From contig NC_089443.1 of the NCBI RefSeq assembly GCF_026210795.1, forward strand, positions 4,836,001 through 4,900,000: a stretch of 64,000 nucleotides of DNA, written 5' to 3'. The position numbers were made by a program, and so were the translations under genes. Origin of the DNA: Rhizophagus irregularis (lineage: Eukaryota; Glomeromycota; Glomeromycetes; Glomerales; Glomeraceae). This document shows, in pieces, positions 35,201 through 46,930 of this stretch. The notes beneath the pieces are model-generated. The model ran no database searches. It was given only the letters and a program-made list of their open reading frames with translations, and was not told the origin of the DNA. Positions within the stretch are counted from its first letter, which is position 1. Each line of letters begins with the position of its first letter.

Positions 35201-35871
35201 AACAAGTTCAAGACGATGATGATGATACAAAAAGTAAGTATTTTATTGCATATAATAGTACATGTTTGATATTTATATTTACTAATCTTTTAATTTAGTT
35301 ATATCTCCAGTAAACTTTATTTCCAATATTTCATTAAAAAAAAGAATGCCAAAGCAGGGAACGTGATAAACTTCTTTTAACTTTACATAATTTTAAAACT
35401 GAATTGTTTTTATCTTATGTGGATATGAAGTTTGAGGCGGCACTTATAAACTCTTCAATTAGTTGGTACAAATTTGCATCATATATGATTGAAGAAGAAA
35501 ATGGTATCCTTTCAAAAGTTCACCTACATCTCGATGATTTTATCACAATTTATAAAGAAGATCATGAAGAATCTTATGCAATAATCAAAGGTATCTTTCA
35601 ACATAAGGGTAACAATAACAAATATTATGCATTTATTGTTGTAGATTAGTTTGAAGATACTATGGTTGAACATTCAGTATTAAAATGTCCACTTTACCGT
35701 CTCCAAGCAACAGGAGATAAATGGAGATGTATTTTTCCAATTACTGTAATAGATAATGTTCAAAAAGTACATTTTATTCATAATTGTAATTCAGAAAGGT
35801 GCCAACTACCAAATCATGATACTACAAATAGAATTTGGATAAAAAATAATTTTTATTTTACAGCCATATAA
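32232..35871 (+). pseudogene. Decayed Plavaka/KDZ-like transposase
   Basis: A long acidic N-terminus with an EERNNDEE repeat (about 32650-32730) is followed by PYFDNYTTTALFCWHQKHNV, KAYEDLVDIIHNSQFEP and, after a TGA at 33027, EIIWRVLNNPMLMEHMYFGP and FWHGNLWGESPLFG. Exon joins 33251/33305 and 34047/34126 are good. The middle has GGVYVQFGNMP, MTVQGQDAWIIAGLGVVTAD and a zinc-like GCRTCKTTKE, matching the place of the CxxC element in Plavaka-type transposases. Later parts (34890-35240) read NIHVNMHFLMHAKTFGTLIN and IRHLADGGIDPRFNRSC. A C-terminal BAH-like block (35430-35871) holds a TAG at 35647. Frameshifts near 33535, 33590 and 34820 add to the damage. Superfamily assignment is by resemblance. 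Confidence 0.7.
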
Positions 35872-37149
35872 TTATATTAATTATATAAATATAATAAAAT
35901 AATTATTTTAATTTGTATCGTATAAAATTTTAACCAATAAAATCATATGCATGATGTAATAATAAATTAAAATTAACCAATTAAAATCACTTTAATTACA
36001 TGCATGTGATATCATGCATGTGATATCTAAAAATAGCTAAAATTCGCGTTTATTAATGAGATTTTTTTTGTTTATTTTCAAAAATACGCTTTTTTCTTGT
36101 CTTTTATATTAATACTTTACGGTATTTTAGTTCATCTCTTCTTTTTTCTTTTTAAAGTATACTTTAATTATCTTTTTACAATATTAACAATACTTTGGGA
36201 CACTTTAGTTTATATATTCAACATAGTAAGACACCCACATACGAAAAGCAAGAATAAAGAAAAGAAAATGTACCCGCCACTCACATACGAAAGAAAAGAA
36301 TAAAAGAAAGGAAAAATGTACCCACCTACCCACATACAAAAGAGAAAAAAGCCGTTTTTTAAATAAATAGTGGAGCTGTTAAGCAAGGTATGAAAATAGG
36401 ATATACGCATATTTTTCATATTTTTTTTACAATATGTTGTGGTTTGAGTATTTTTTTGTTAGACTGTGGTATAAATGTGAATATATTTTTCAACGGCCAT
36501 GTATCTATTGCTTGTTAAATATATTTGCAATTTCTTTGTTAGACTGTGGTATTACAATATGAAGTGTGAATATATTTTTCAACGGCCATGTATCTATTGC
36601 TTGTTAAATATATTTGCAATTTCTTTTGTAATATTTGCTTTAGCCTGGAAGAAAATGTTGTAAAATAGGGCTGGATATTTATGGCATTTTCCGCCTTCCA
36701 ATTACTTTGTCCGGGGGTAGCCTGACAATTTGTCGTTGTCCGTCAGTCGTAGCAACCAGCATTTTTTTACAATATTATGATTTTAAGAAACAAAACACTT
36801 TCAAAAAAATTTAAAGAAAGAACTAACTTAAAAATATTATCATTTTTATTATTCTTTACAAAATCCCAGAATTACCTGCTCTAACTATTATCCCAAGGTT
36901 ATGTATTAAATTTTAAATATATTTTACAAAGAGTACATTTTATTAATCATGATTGTTTTTTTTATTTTTTATATATATATATATATATATTTTAAAATTG
37001 AAAATGACGTATCCATCCACTCACATACGAGAAGAAAAGAATAAAAAAGAGAAGAAAAGAATAAAAAAAAAAGGAAGAAAAGAAACGTACTCCACTCACC
37101 CATAATAATCCACTAATAAAAAATTATTATTATTAATGTATAATAAATA
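35872..37149. other. Non-coding region with small repeats
   Basis: No gene. It contains ACCCACATACGAAAGAAAAG-type repeats at 36230-36345 and again at 37010-37100. A tandem duplication of about 88 bp (TTTGTTAGACTGTGGTAT ... TTTGCAATTTC) covers 36447-36625, and an AT dinucleotide tract lies at 36970-36990. Confidence 0.6.
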
Positions 37150-37990
37150 ATAAACATATATTACAATAAAAATATTTTTGTGATGTTAATTCAGTGTTAA
37201 TATAATATCATTACGATGTAGTTACGATATTAAATAAATGTAAAACATTTTTTGTAATATTAATTCGATATTAATATGATATTATTATGATGTAGTTACG
37301 ATATCAAATAAAATTGTAATATTAATTCAATGTTAATACGACATCACTACGATGTGGCTACGATATCAAATAGATGTAAAATATTTTTAATATTTTTGCA
37401 ATATTAATTCGATGTTAATATGATATCACTACGATATGGCTATGATGTGGTTACGATATCAAATAAAATGTCAAATATTTTGCAATATTAATTCGATGTT
37501 AATATGATATCACTACGATGTAGTTACGATATCAAATAAAATGTCAAATATTTTGTAATATTAATTCAATGTTAATACGACATCACTACGATGTGATTAC
37601 GATATCAAATAAAATGTCAAATATTTTTGCAATATTAATTCGATGTTAATATGATATCACTACGATGTGGTTACGATATCAAATAAAATATCAAATATTT
37701 TGTCAATATTAATACAATATCACTACGACATGGTTACGATATCAAATAAATGTCAAATATTTTTGTAATATTAATTCAATGTTAATACGACATCACTACG
37801 ATGTGGTTACGTGATAATATTTACATCGCATAATGATCGCAGCGATATCGCAGAGATATCGAACCAATCAATGTCAATTAAATACAGTTACGACTAACTT
37901 AACGACGTCGAATCTATTTTTTATCAAAATATCATAATGATATCGTAATGATATCATTGCGATATCTAATCAATATCGATTGTAAACTCC
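37150..37990. repeat. Second GATATC-rich satellite (about 73-84 bp period)
   Basis: The motif ATCACTACGATGTGG recurs at 37343, 37425, 37509, 37582, 37656, 37719 and 37792, followed each time by TTACGATATCAAATAAAATG and AATATTAATTCGATGTTAAT. It shares GATATC word use with the array at 25.5-26.5 kb but has a shorter unit. No gene is present. Confidence 0.85.
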
Positions 37991-38329
37991 AAGTTTCAGC
38001 AAAGAACCTAACCATCCCTAGGCACAGTATGGAGTTGTATTACGTAAAAGGCCAGTTACGTAACTTTTTGCATGTAGCTGGCTGTTTTACATTAAATTAC
38101 TCAAATCACATGACAATTATCAAATGATCTCTCCCACCCAGAATGGAACAGTCAGTTGAAGTTGACGCAAATGATCTGCATGACACACAGTTTCAACACA
38201 GTTTCACGTAATTTCAGATAAATATTATACCAGTTTCAGATAAATATTTAGCCATTATCAAATTGGATTTACTGAGATTCCAGTTGATCAAGCTATTTTC
38301 ACTTTTTTGTATTAATGAAATGGTTAGCA
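37991..38329. other. Non-coding region
   Basis: No gene. It contains an imperfect direct repeat CAGTTTCA..CAGTTTCACG and TACGTAAAAGGCCAGTTACGTAAC, which is partly palindromic. Confidence 0.5.
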
Positions 38330-39945
38330 CCGTTATTATTTCAATAAAAAAAGTCAAGATTCAAAACCTACCCATTCAATAGAAGTCCAAAGGAAAATCT
38401 ACAAAAAAAAATAAAGAAACTGATTCTTTAATAAAAAAAAATTTAAGTTTCGAAATATTTCAAAACTTACCTAACCAAAAATCCGAAGTGAAAATTTACA
38501 AAAAAAAAGAAAGAAATGATTAGTTTTTTATTAAAAAAGTTTTGAAAAGAAAACGAAACTTTACCGACCCAAAGTTCAAGGAGATATCGCAGCTGATACC
38601 TACAAAATAAAAAAAGAAATAAAATTAAAAATTTTCTTAAAGTTTCAAAAAAAAAGTGAAATTTCGAAACTCACCCATCTAAGGTCCAAGAACCGAAAGT
38701 CGAAACCTACAAAATAGAAGAAAAAAAAAATTTAAAAACAAAAAAGTAATTTTTTTAAAAAAAGTTTCGAAGTTTTCACTCCAAAACTCACCCATATGTC
38801 CAAAACCCAAGAACCGAAAGCTGAAATCTACAAAATAGAAAAAAGAAACAATTAAAAATATTTCTTTTAAAAAGTTTCAAAGTTTTAGCTTCGAAACTTA
38901 CCCATATATCCAACGCTCAACCAAAAGCCGAAACCTACAAAATAGAAAAAAAAATTAAAATAAAATTAAAAAAAAATGCTTTTTTTAAAAAAGTTTCGAA
39001 GTTTTAACTTCAAAACTTACCCATAAATCCAACGCCCAATAACCAAAAACCGAAATCTACAAAATTGAAGATAAAAAATTTAAAACATTGAAAAAAATAA
39101 TTTTTTTAAAAAAAGTTTCGAAGTTTTAACTTCAAAACTTATCATATATCCAGGCCAATTGAAAGTCAAAAACCTACAAAATAGAAAAAAAAATTAAAAA
39201 AAATATCATTTTTCAAAATGAGTTTTGAAGTTTCACTTCGAAACTTACCCATATATCCAAAGCCCAACCGAAAGTTAAAACCTACAAAATAGAAAAAAAA
39301 AAATTAAAATAAAATTAAATAGAATATCTTTTTTTAAAGTTTCGAAATTTTAACTTCGAAACTTACCCATATATCTAAAGCCCAAGAAACGAAAGTCGAA
39401 ACCTACAAAATAGAAAAAAAAATTAAAAAAAATAAAAAAAAATATTTTTTTAAAAAAAGTTTTGAAGTTTTCACTCCGAAACTCACCCATATATCCAATT
39501 TTTTTGAGTTTCGATTCTTTCACTTCAAAACTCACCTATATATCCAACGCCTAAGAACTGAAAGAAACCTATAAAATATAAGAAAAAAAAATTAAAAAAA
39601 TTTTTTGTAAGTTTCGAAGTTTTGAAGTCGAAACTTTACCTATTTAACTGGAAGCCGAAACCTACAAAGTAGAAGAAAAAAAATTATTTAATTTTTTTTT
39701 TGAGAAAGTTTCGAGGCTCTTCAAAACTCACCTATATATCCAACGTGAAGCTGAATCCCACAAAATAGAAGAAATAAAAATTAAAAAAATATTTTTTTTT
39801 TTAAAAAAAAAGTTTCAAAGCTTTTAACTTCGAAACTCACCTATATATCCGAAACCTACAAAATAGAAGAAAAAAAAATTAAAAAAAAATTTTTTTTAAA
39901 AAGTTTAAAGTTTCGCTTCGAAAACTCACCTATATATCCAACGCG
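38330..39945. repeat. Palindromic tandem array C (AGTTTCGAAG type, about 100-115 bp units)
   Basis: About 14 units contain an inverted pair like AAGTTTCGAAGTTTTAACTT + CGAAACTT, then ACCCATATATCCAACGCCC, AAGAACCGAAAGCCGAAACC, TACAAAATAGAA and an A-run. Stems show point changes. The same hairpin type opens array A at 12.3-12.4 kb. Confidence 0.88.
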
Positions 39946-40137
39946 ACAACGCCCAAGAACCGAAACGAAACTGAGGCAGGGCATATAACAAGGACTTTAC
40001 CATCGTCTTTGTAATATTCTGCGATAGCAAGTGTCTTTTTAAATATAATCTAGTGTTCGGTAAACAAAAGAAACTACAAAAAAAGGGGGGTCGTAAATCA
40101 ATCAGTCGAAGGTCGTACTGATTTGATTTACCAATCA

Positions 40138-40321
40138 GATTATACATGCCACCCAAATTATTTTGGACTGCCGTAATTATAAGTAAAATCCCAAATTCAA
40201 TTATGGCATCCCAAATTATTTTGGCACTTTACATAGTAAATTATATATAAACCGAATGAATTATGGCATCCCAAATTATAATTATGACATCCCAAAATAA
40301 TTTGGACAGCATGTATAAATC
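40138..40321. mobile_element. Small inverted-repeat element (MITE, ~184 bp)
   Basis: The left end GATTATACATGCC is followed by ACCCAAATTATTTTGGAC. The right end has CCAAAATAATTTGGACAGC before ATGTATAAATC, so it is inverted over about 35 bp with mismatches. Internal GGCATCCCAAATTAT motifs recur. No flanking duplication was established. Confidence 0.6.
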
Positions 40322-40329
40322 GGATAATC

Positions 40330-41250
40330 TAAATTTTTTTTTTAAAAAAAAACGGGTTATTCTTTTTTTTCTTTTTGTTTTTTTTGTTAAAACGGTTTTT
40401 TTAAACCGTTAAATTTTTATTTTTCTTCTTTTAACGGTTCTTAAAACCGTTATTTTATTTTTTTTTATTTTTTTTAAAAAAAAACTTTTAAAACGGTTTT
40501 TAAAACCGTTATCTTTCAATTTTTTTTAAAAAAAACTTTAAAAACGGTTTTTAAAACTGTTATTTTTTCAATTTTTTTAATGGAAAAACTTTAAAAATGG
40601 TTTTTAAAACCGTTATTCTTTCAATTTTTTTAATGAAAAAACTTTTAAAACGGTTTTTAAAACCGTTATCTTTCAATTTTTTTTTAAAAAAACTTTAAAA
40701 ACGGTTTTTAAAACCGTTATTTTTTCAATTTTTTTTAAAAAAAACTTTTAAAACGGTTTTTAAAACCGTTATCTTTCAATTTTTTTTAAAAAAAACTTTA
40801 AAAACGGTTTTTAAAACTGTTATTTTTTCAATTTTTTTTAAAAAAAACTTTAAAAACGGTTTTTAAAACTGTTATTTTTTCAATTTTTTTTAAAAAAAAC
40901 TTTAAAAACGGTTTTTAAAACCGTTATTTTTTCAATTTTTTTAATGGAAAAACTTTAAAAACGGTTTTTAAAACCGTTATTCTTTCAATTTTTTTAATGA
41001 AAAAACTTTAAAAACGGTTTTTAAAACCGTGATCTTTCAATTTTTTTTTAAAGAAAAAACTTTAAAAACGGTTTTTAAAACCATTATTCTTTCTATTTTT
41101 TTTTAAAAAAAACTTTAAAAACGGTTTTTAAAACCGTTATTCTTTCTATTTTTTTTAAAAAAAAACTTTAAAAACGGTTTTTAAAACCGTTATTCTTGCT
41201 ATTTTTTAAAAAAAACTTTAAACCCGGTTTTTAAAACCGTTGTAAGTAGG
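40330..41250. repeat. Palindromic tandem array D (AACGGTTTTTAAAACCGTT, ~60 bp units)
   Basis: About 14-15 units contain the near-perfect palindrome AACGGTTTTTAAAACCGTT, then ATTTTTTCAATTTTTTT and AAAAAAACTTT. A few stems are broken by one change (ACTGTT, ACCATT, AATGG). The first units (40380-40450) are shorter and more varied. Confidence 0.92.
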
Positions 41251-42305
41251 TTAGCGGGAAGTGAGGGATGAATTTTTTTTAATATATAGAAGAAACGTAC
41301 TAATGTTTCTTCTATTTTCTTTTTTTTTTTAGGTTGCCGACGAACCTTGAAATATATAATATTTACATATAATTTAAAATAACTATTTTTAATTATATAA
41401 TTTATGTAAGTTTAGTGAAATAATAAAGTGACTACAATAAAATAAACATACAATAAAACAATACAACATTATAAATTATAATAATAAAAAAATAATAAAA
41501 ACCGAAATCTTATTTCAACCCTTGTAATCTGTTTTGACCCTCATAATTCGTAATTAATTATGACTCAAAATTTATTTATAAGATTGTTAAAAATCGGCAA
41601 GTCGATTGTTGTTATTAATAAAAATTGATCAAAAAAAAATATTGGTCGATTTATAGTTTTTTTTTATGTTACAACTCAACCAAAAATCAACCAAAAATCA
41701 ACCAGCTGATTTATGCTAAATTTTTTTTCGATTTTTATAATTTGCTGAATGTTTGACGAATCACGTGATGACGATGACGAACTTTTGATGAAAGGTATTA
41801 ATGCCGAAAGAAATGATTTCGACTAGTGGCTACAAGCAACACCAAGTTTCATTCTACAATGAAATTTAAGGAATTTAAGTTTCAAAGTATTTTTAATACT
41901 TCCAAGTTAAGTTAATAGTTTCCACTGGAACTTTCCTTGATGTAATGTTCAGTATTTACTCTTTTGATAGGTTTAGGTTCGGCTTTGTGTTCTATAATGT
42001 TTTGGAAGTTTAATTAACTTTTGCATATGTATTTTTCATACAATGAAAGGCATGCCACCTTTAGAAATCATACAATTTTTGGTGCTTGGCAATAAAGTCC
42101 ACATGTATGGACTTTGGGTTTTATTTGGATAAAATTCAAAATTATAAGTTTCATTGATTTGTCACAAGTATAAATAGGAGGAACGCGAACATGGACATCC
42201 AGTAGTTCGCAGAAGTTGGCCGAACGACGTCGCTTGTTCAAATTCTGTTTTTTCTTTGCATTTTTTTATTCAAAAAATTTTACAAATCGCCTAATCTAAC
42301 ATTGA
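41251..42305. other. Non-coding region; possible orphan promoter near 42170
   Basis: No gene. A single hairpin GAAGAAACGTACTAATGTTTC occurs at 41288. Around 42168 the string AAGTATAAATAGGAGG looks like a TATA box followed by a less AT-rich stretch (CATCCAGTAGTTCGCAG, CGAACGACGTCGC) that might be an abandoned transcription start or LTR end; nothing coding follows. Confidence 0.4.
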
Positions 42306-42330
42306 CCCTAACCCTAACCCTAACTCTAAC
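42306..42330 (-). repeat. Short interstitial telomere-like repeat
   Basis: Three CCCTAA units and a variant CTCTAA lie in a row (TTAGGG on the other strand). TTAGGG is a common fungal telomere repeat. The site is next to a truncated repeat-rich element, not at a sequence end. Confidence 0.85.
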
Positions 42331-42439
42331 AAATTGGATAACCCAATAAATTAACCTGAAATATTCAGGTCAGGTCATCAAATTCATGACCTAATACGGA
42401 TCAGATATATATTTAGGTCAAATAAATTAAAAAATCACA

Positions 42440-42740
42440 AAACTAATAATGATTCCGGCATTTTTTTATGTAAAATCAAAAAAAATGCCGTAACTATCAG
42501 TTTTAGTGTTTTTATATGTAAAATCATAAAAAAAAATGCCAGAACGTATGATTCTGGCAGTTTTACATGTAAAATCAAAAAAGAAAAATGCTGGAACAAT
42601 AATTCTGGCATTTTTACATGTAAAATCAAAAGGAAAAATGCCAAAACTAATTATTCTGGCATTTTTACATATAAAATCAAAAGTAAAAACGCCAAAAAAA
42701 ATAGTTTCAGCGTTTTATATATAAAAACAAAAAGTAAAAA
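42440..42740. repeat. Palindromic tandem array E (ATGCCAGAA/TTCTGGCAT, ~60 bp units)
   Basis: About five units each have an inverted pair such as AATGCCAAAACTAATTATT + CTGGCATT, then TTTACATGTAAAATCAAAA, which is itself partly palindromic (TTTACATGTAAA). Stems vary between units. Both strands show long open stretches only because of the repeat. Confidence 0.85.
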
Positions 42741-43069
42741 ATGTTATAAAATGTTTTTTTATAATATTTAATAATAAAACTTCAGGTAATCCAAGTTACC
42801 CGAAATGATCCAAATACTTTCAGGTCAAATGAAAGTAGATCGTCTGAACAGGAATCGTAAAACTATATATAAAGGTCACCAGAAAAAAATCAGAAAATCA
42901 TATATATGCGAACCATCTTATGATTGGTCAATTGGCTATTTATTCACATGTTTTCGCTTCAAAAACAGAAAAAGGAAAGATCTTCACTCAAATTTTCTTA
43001 TTCTTGCGAACCAACACGTGACTTTTATTAATTATTTTTACGGTGACCTTTTTGAAAATTAAATATGGG

Positions 43070-43205
43070 TTCAAACCAAGAAAACCGGTGACCTTTATTA
43101 GTAGTTTTCCCGGTCCTGTCAGAACAGTTTACCTGACCTGACCTGAAAAAAAATTTCAGGTCAGGTTAACCAGGTAACCTGATCCGACCTGACCTATGCG
43201 GAGCT
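43070..43205. repeat. GGTCAGGT subterminal motifs, probable hAT end fragment
   Basis: CCTGACCTGACCTGAAA, TTCAGGTCAGGTTAACC and GATCCGACCTGACCTATGC are packed just before GGAGCTCTAA. Similar motifs occur at 42350-42420. This resembles the subterminal motif clusters of hAT elements; the matching left terminus was not found, so the element is probably truncated. Confidence 0.45.
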
Positions 43206-43211
43206 CTAATT

Positions 43212-43986
43212 AAGATATATCAATCATTGGTCATGTCACGAATCGGCATAGGGACTTTTTATTATAAAATGATTGACATATTTTGTGTAACAGTAAATTC
43301 CAGTAAATTTTTGCCCTGTACAAAATATTTTACATAACAATATACTTTAAAATTTTAAACATATCTTTACAATATTTTGACATTAATTTTTATTAAAATT
43401 AAACTATCATTGAATTACTTTTATTAATAACAACTTTTAAAGTCTTCTATCTAATAAAAAAAATTATTAAATTAAAAAATATATATAATAGTTATTGATT
43501 ATAAGATGTAATTTGCACCAAATATTCTTTTTATGCTATTAAAATAGAACTTATTTATGTAATTTTTACAAGTTTAATATAAGCTAATTGGGTAAAAAAG
43601 TAAAAAACTTGAATTTTCTATAAAAATTAATAATTAACTTGCCTTTTATGCAATATGTTTTTTAATTCTACATAAAAAAATACATATATCTGTATTATTA
43701 AAACGATGTTTAGTTTTCATACAAACTTGCATCTCTGGGTTAAAGTCAAAAAAATAGGAGAAGTTAACCTAATGTAAGTTTTTTATACAAGTATTGTACT
43801 GTCAAAATAAATGTCAAAATAAGCAGAAAAAAACCTAAAGAACAAAAGTTTTCTAATATCTGTATAAAAGTTGTTTGAGAGAAAACTATGTTATATTAGA
43901 AGCGTTTGTGCAGATCATTTTTTATTGCGCAAATTTTAATTAGTAATCAACACTTCCCGTGACATGACCGAAGATTGATATATCTT
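43212..43986. mobile_element. Non-autonomous TIR element (775 bp)
   Basis: The left end AAGATATATCAATCATTGG, then TCATGTCACG, pairs with the right end CGTGACATGACCGAAGATTG, then ATATATCTT, about 30 bp with few mismatches. The interior has no coding capacity. No clear target duplication is seen. Confidence 0.65.
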
Positions 43987-44096
43987 CTTTTATAATTTAT
44001 ATGAAAAATTACGTCCTTGCTGTTTAAACTTAATAACTGGATCAAAAGAATAATTATGAATTTCTTCTATTTTTGTGATTTGTAAATTAATATAAC

Positions 44097-44341
44097 TAAG
44101 GTTGTCTGCCTAAACCTTTCCAAAATTCTACAATTAGTTTCTCCAAAATTTTACTATAGTTTTATTATAATTTCAGTAAGGTTTCAGTAATTTTAGCATT
44201 TATAATAAGTTTCGTCAGGGTTCGCTTTTCTCCAGAGTTATACCAACTTTTTAATAAGACTTTCATATAATTTCGGCAAAATTTCACCATTTCGGCATTT
44301 TACCAACTTGCCAAAACTCCCTAGTTTCTCCAGCAACTTTA
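44097..44341. mobile_element. hAT-type MITE, family B, copy 2 (245 bp, older)
   Basis: It begins TAAGGTTGTCTGCC and ends CCAGCAACTTTA. The interior aligns with the 24238 copy (CCAAAATTCTACAATTAGTTT). The flanks AATATAAC and AATACAAT match only partly, which fits an older insertion. Confidence 0.75.
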
Positions 44342-46117
44342 AATACAATGCATAAAACTATTTTTTAAAAAAACTATTATGAAACATAATTTTTGTATCA
44401 ATCAAAATGATCGTAATCAGTGTTATCATATGTCAATTTAATGATTATCATTTGGGGTTACATCCCAAAAATTGGGGTTAAGATTAAGATCTGCATATAT
44501 GCATTTCTGGTGTCTTTATTTTGATGCAACATATTTGGATATATATGGAGTTGGTCAAGTTACTCAAGTGATATGATCATCACTATTCTATTTTTTAACT
44601 AATTTAATGTAAATTCCAAATTTCCTATAAAATTAAATTTCAAACTAAAAAATGCATAATTTTTTATAATGTATTTATTTCATATTACACTTTACAATTA
44701 AAAAATTTTTATTAACCAGATTATTGGCATTAAAAATACTTAATTATTATACAATTGTGCAATCAGTTTTTAATATTTTATCTAAAAACAAATATATATT
44801 GATAATTTTATGAAATTTAATAAGATATGATAATATAATATTATACAAGTTTTATGAATATTGAATAATATTATTTAAAATTATGGGTGGTTCCGATGGT
44901 ATATAAATATAAATATCAGTAAGTTTTTAAAGTTTGTGTAAATTTGTATAGTTTAAAATTTAAAATAGTAAGTTAAGGATATTTCAGAACTCTGCTTATT
45001 TATAAGATAGGTCATCTCTAGACTTAAAAATCATATATAAAATTCTTTACAGATCCTACTATTAAAAGAAATTTTATGTTACATTGTTGATTATTTTCCT
45101 TTTAACTAATTAACTAATAGAATTTAAGAAAAAAGTAAGGTAAAAATTATTAGTAAAAGACCAATTTTTTATAATAACCTTTATTATATTTTTGCAAAAA
45201 CTCAAAATTTTTTAAGATATCATTAAACTACTGTCTATGAATTTTAAAAGTAATGTGATGGTCAAATTTTCTTAATATATCATCCTAGAATGAAATAATA
45301 TTTGGATGATATTGATATGGTCATGTAACGTTAATTTGCATGACATTTTAACTATACTGGACAGGTATTTTTTACAATATTGTGAAATTATTAAGAAGAC
45401 ATCTTTTTAGCATGTTCATGGTATTTTAAATACATTTTTTATAATATATAATTATTTTTTAAAAGATAAATACTTTTGCGTTGCTTATTGTTATACAATC
45501 AGAAAAAAATAATTTTTTGCAAATTATTTATTAATAAATATTAATATAATGCAGCTTTTAATTACAAATACATTTTTATTGCATAAAAAATTTTTTTAAA
45601 GCAAAATAAATCATAGAGCCAGATTCATAGCAACTTTTGCTAAAACTCGACTATAACACTTTTAGTATGTGACTATCATGTGATTATAGGGCCAATTGCT
45701 AGTGGAATTATAAACTTCATAACTACATTCAATTAAGGTAATATATTACTAGACCTATACTAAAGATGACTTTAGCAAGGCTTTCTTTATAAATTAAAAG
45801 AAATTTCATACATTTTTCCAGCTGGTGGGATAGCTTATGACCTCTAACCTCAAGTCTATTTACACTAATAAATCCAGAATATTTGCATTGTTAATAAAAA
45901 GTATAGTTAAGGTACTTTTAAGAATCCCTAAAAAGAAAAAATAAAATAAATGAGCAATTAAACATTCAGTCAAATAAAAATAAAAAAAATAAATACTTTC
46001 ATTTTTGTTTATAATCATATGATATCAATTGAGATTGATTTGCATGACAGTTCACACCTCTAACTCATATAAATGATCCCAGAAAAATCACAGCCAAATA
46101 AATATAAGGGATACGAT
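44342..46117. other. Non-coding AT-rich region with one dispersed repeat
   Basis: No gene. The part 44990-45185 (CTGCTTATTTATAAGATAGG ... AGAATTTAAGAAAAAAGTAAG) is a diverged copy of the element at 61721-61943, with its right terminal repeat missing. Confidence 0.65.
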
Positions 46118-46930
46118 TAGGGTTCTGATCGGTTTCGGTAATTACCGAACCGAACCGATCGGTTTTCGGTTTTCGGTCGGTAATTGCATCAAAAATTACC
46201 GACCTAACACTTCAGTAATTTACCGATCGGTTTGGTAATTTCGGTTTTCGGTATCGGTTTTATCATTTATCGAACCGATTTACCGATCTGACTTTATATT
46301 TTGTGATTGGCAAACTGATAATCTTTTTTAGTCCATATATATATAGTTTTTTTTTAATTTTTCTTTTTTTTACAGCAAATTTCAAAATATACGGGACACT
46401 TGAGAAATTTGATTGTCAGGTTGTCGGGTAGCTGGGTTACTCGGCAGTAGGTTGTTTATTAGAAAAGTATAAATAACACGTGACGAGTATAATGAATAGT
46501 AGTATATCAGATTATATAATAACCTACTGCCGAGTAACCCGGCTACCCGACAACCCGACAATCAAATTTCTCAAGTGTCCCGTATATTTTGAAATTTGCT
46601 GTAAATAGTAACGCGTTTATTATTAATTGATAACAATCATACAATAGATTACAATTTTATATAAACACCTAGCGTATACTAAATCCAAGGATCTCAATCT
46701 TAAATTTGTTTATTGATAGGATTTATTTTTTATATAGGTTTTGTAATAAATACATCGAGGAGTAGTAAATTCGGTAAATCGGTATCGGTAATCGGTAATT
46801 ACCGGCCGGTTTCGGTTATACAGTTTACCGATATCGAAAATTCGGTAAATTATCGATTACCGATACCGAAATTCGGTTTCGGTTTCGGTATGACTCAAAC
46901 TGAAACTGAACCGTACCGATCGGAACCCTA
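46118..46930. mobile_element. Non-autonomous hAT-like element with ACCGATCGGT subterminal motifs (813 bp)
   Basis: It begins TAGGGTTCTGATCGGTTTCGG and ends ACCGTACCGATCGGAACCCTA. It is flanked by the exact 8 bp repeat GATACGAT (46110-46117, 46931-46938). Both ends are filled with CGGTTTCGGTAATTACCGA words, dense subterminal repeats typical of hAT elements. No transposase is encoded. The middle holds a nested foldback element. Confidence 0.88.
46373..46601. mobile_element. Foldback MITE nested in the hAT-like element
   Basis: It starts CAGCAAATTTCAAAATATACG and ends inverted, CGTATATTTTGAAATTTGCTG. The arms are about 85 bp, nearly perfect (TTGTCGGGTAGC/GCTACCCGACAA), and TA lies on both sides (46371-46372, 46602-46603). 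A relative is at 53652-53879. Confidence 0.85.

Noticed and set aside
36210-36419. Tyr/Gly/Phe-rich - strand frame GGYIFFSLFLLFVCG.
   Set aside because: It is produced by the ACCCACATACGAAAGAAAAG repeat on the other strand.
42160-42260. TATA box and GC-richer stretch as a promoter for a new gene.
   Set aside because: No coding sequence follows within 1 kb; kept only as a remark in the region entry.
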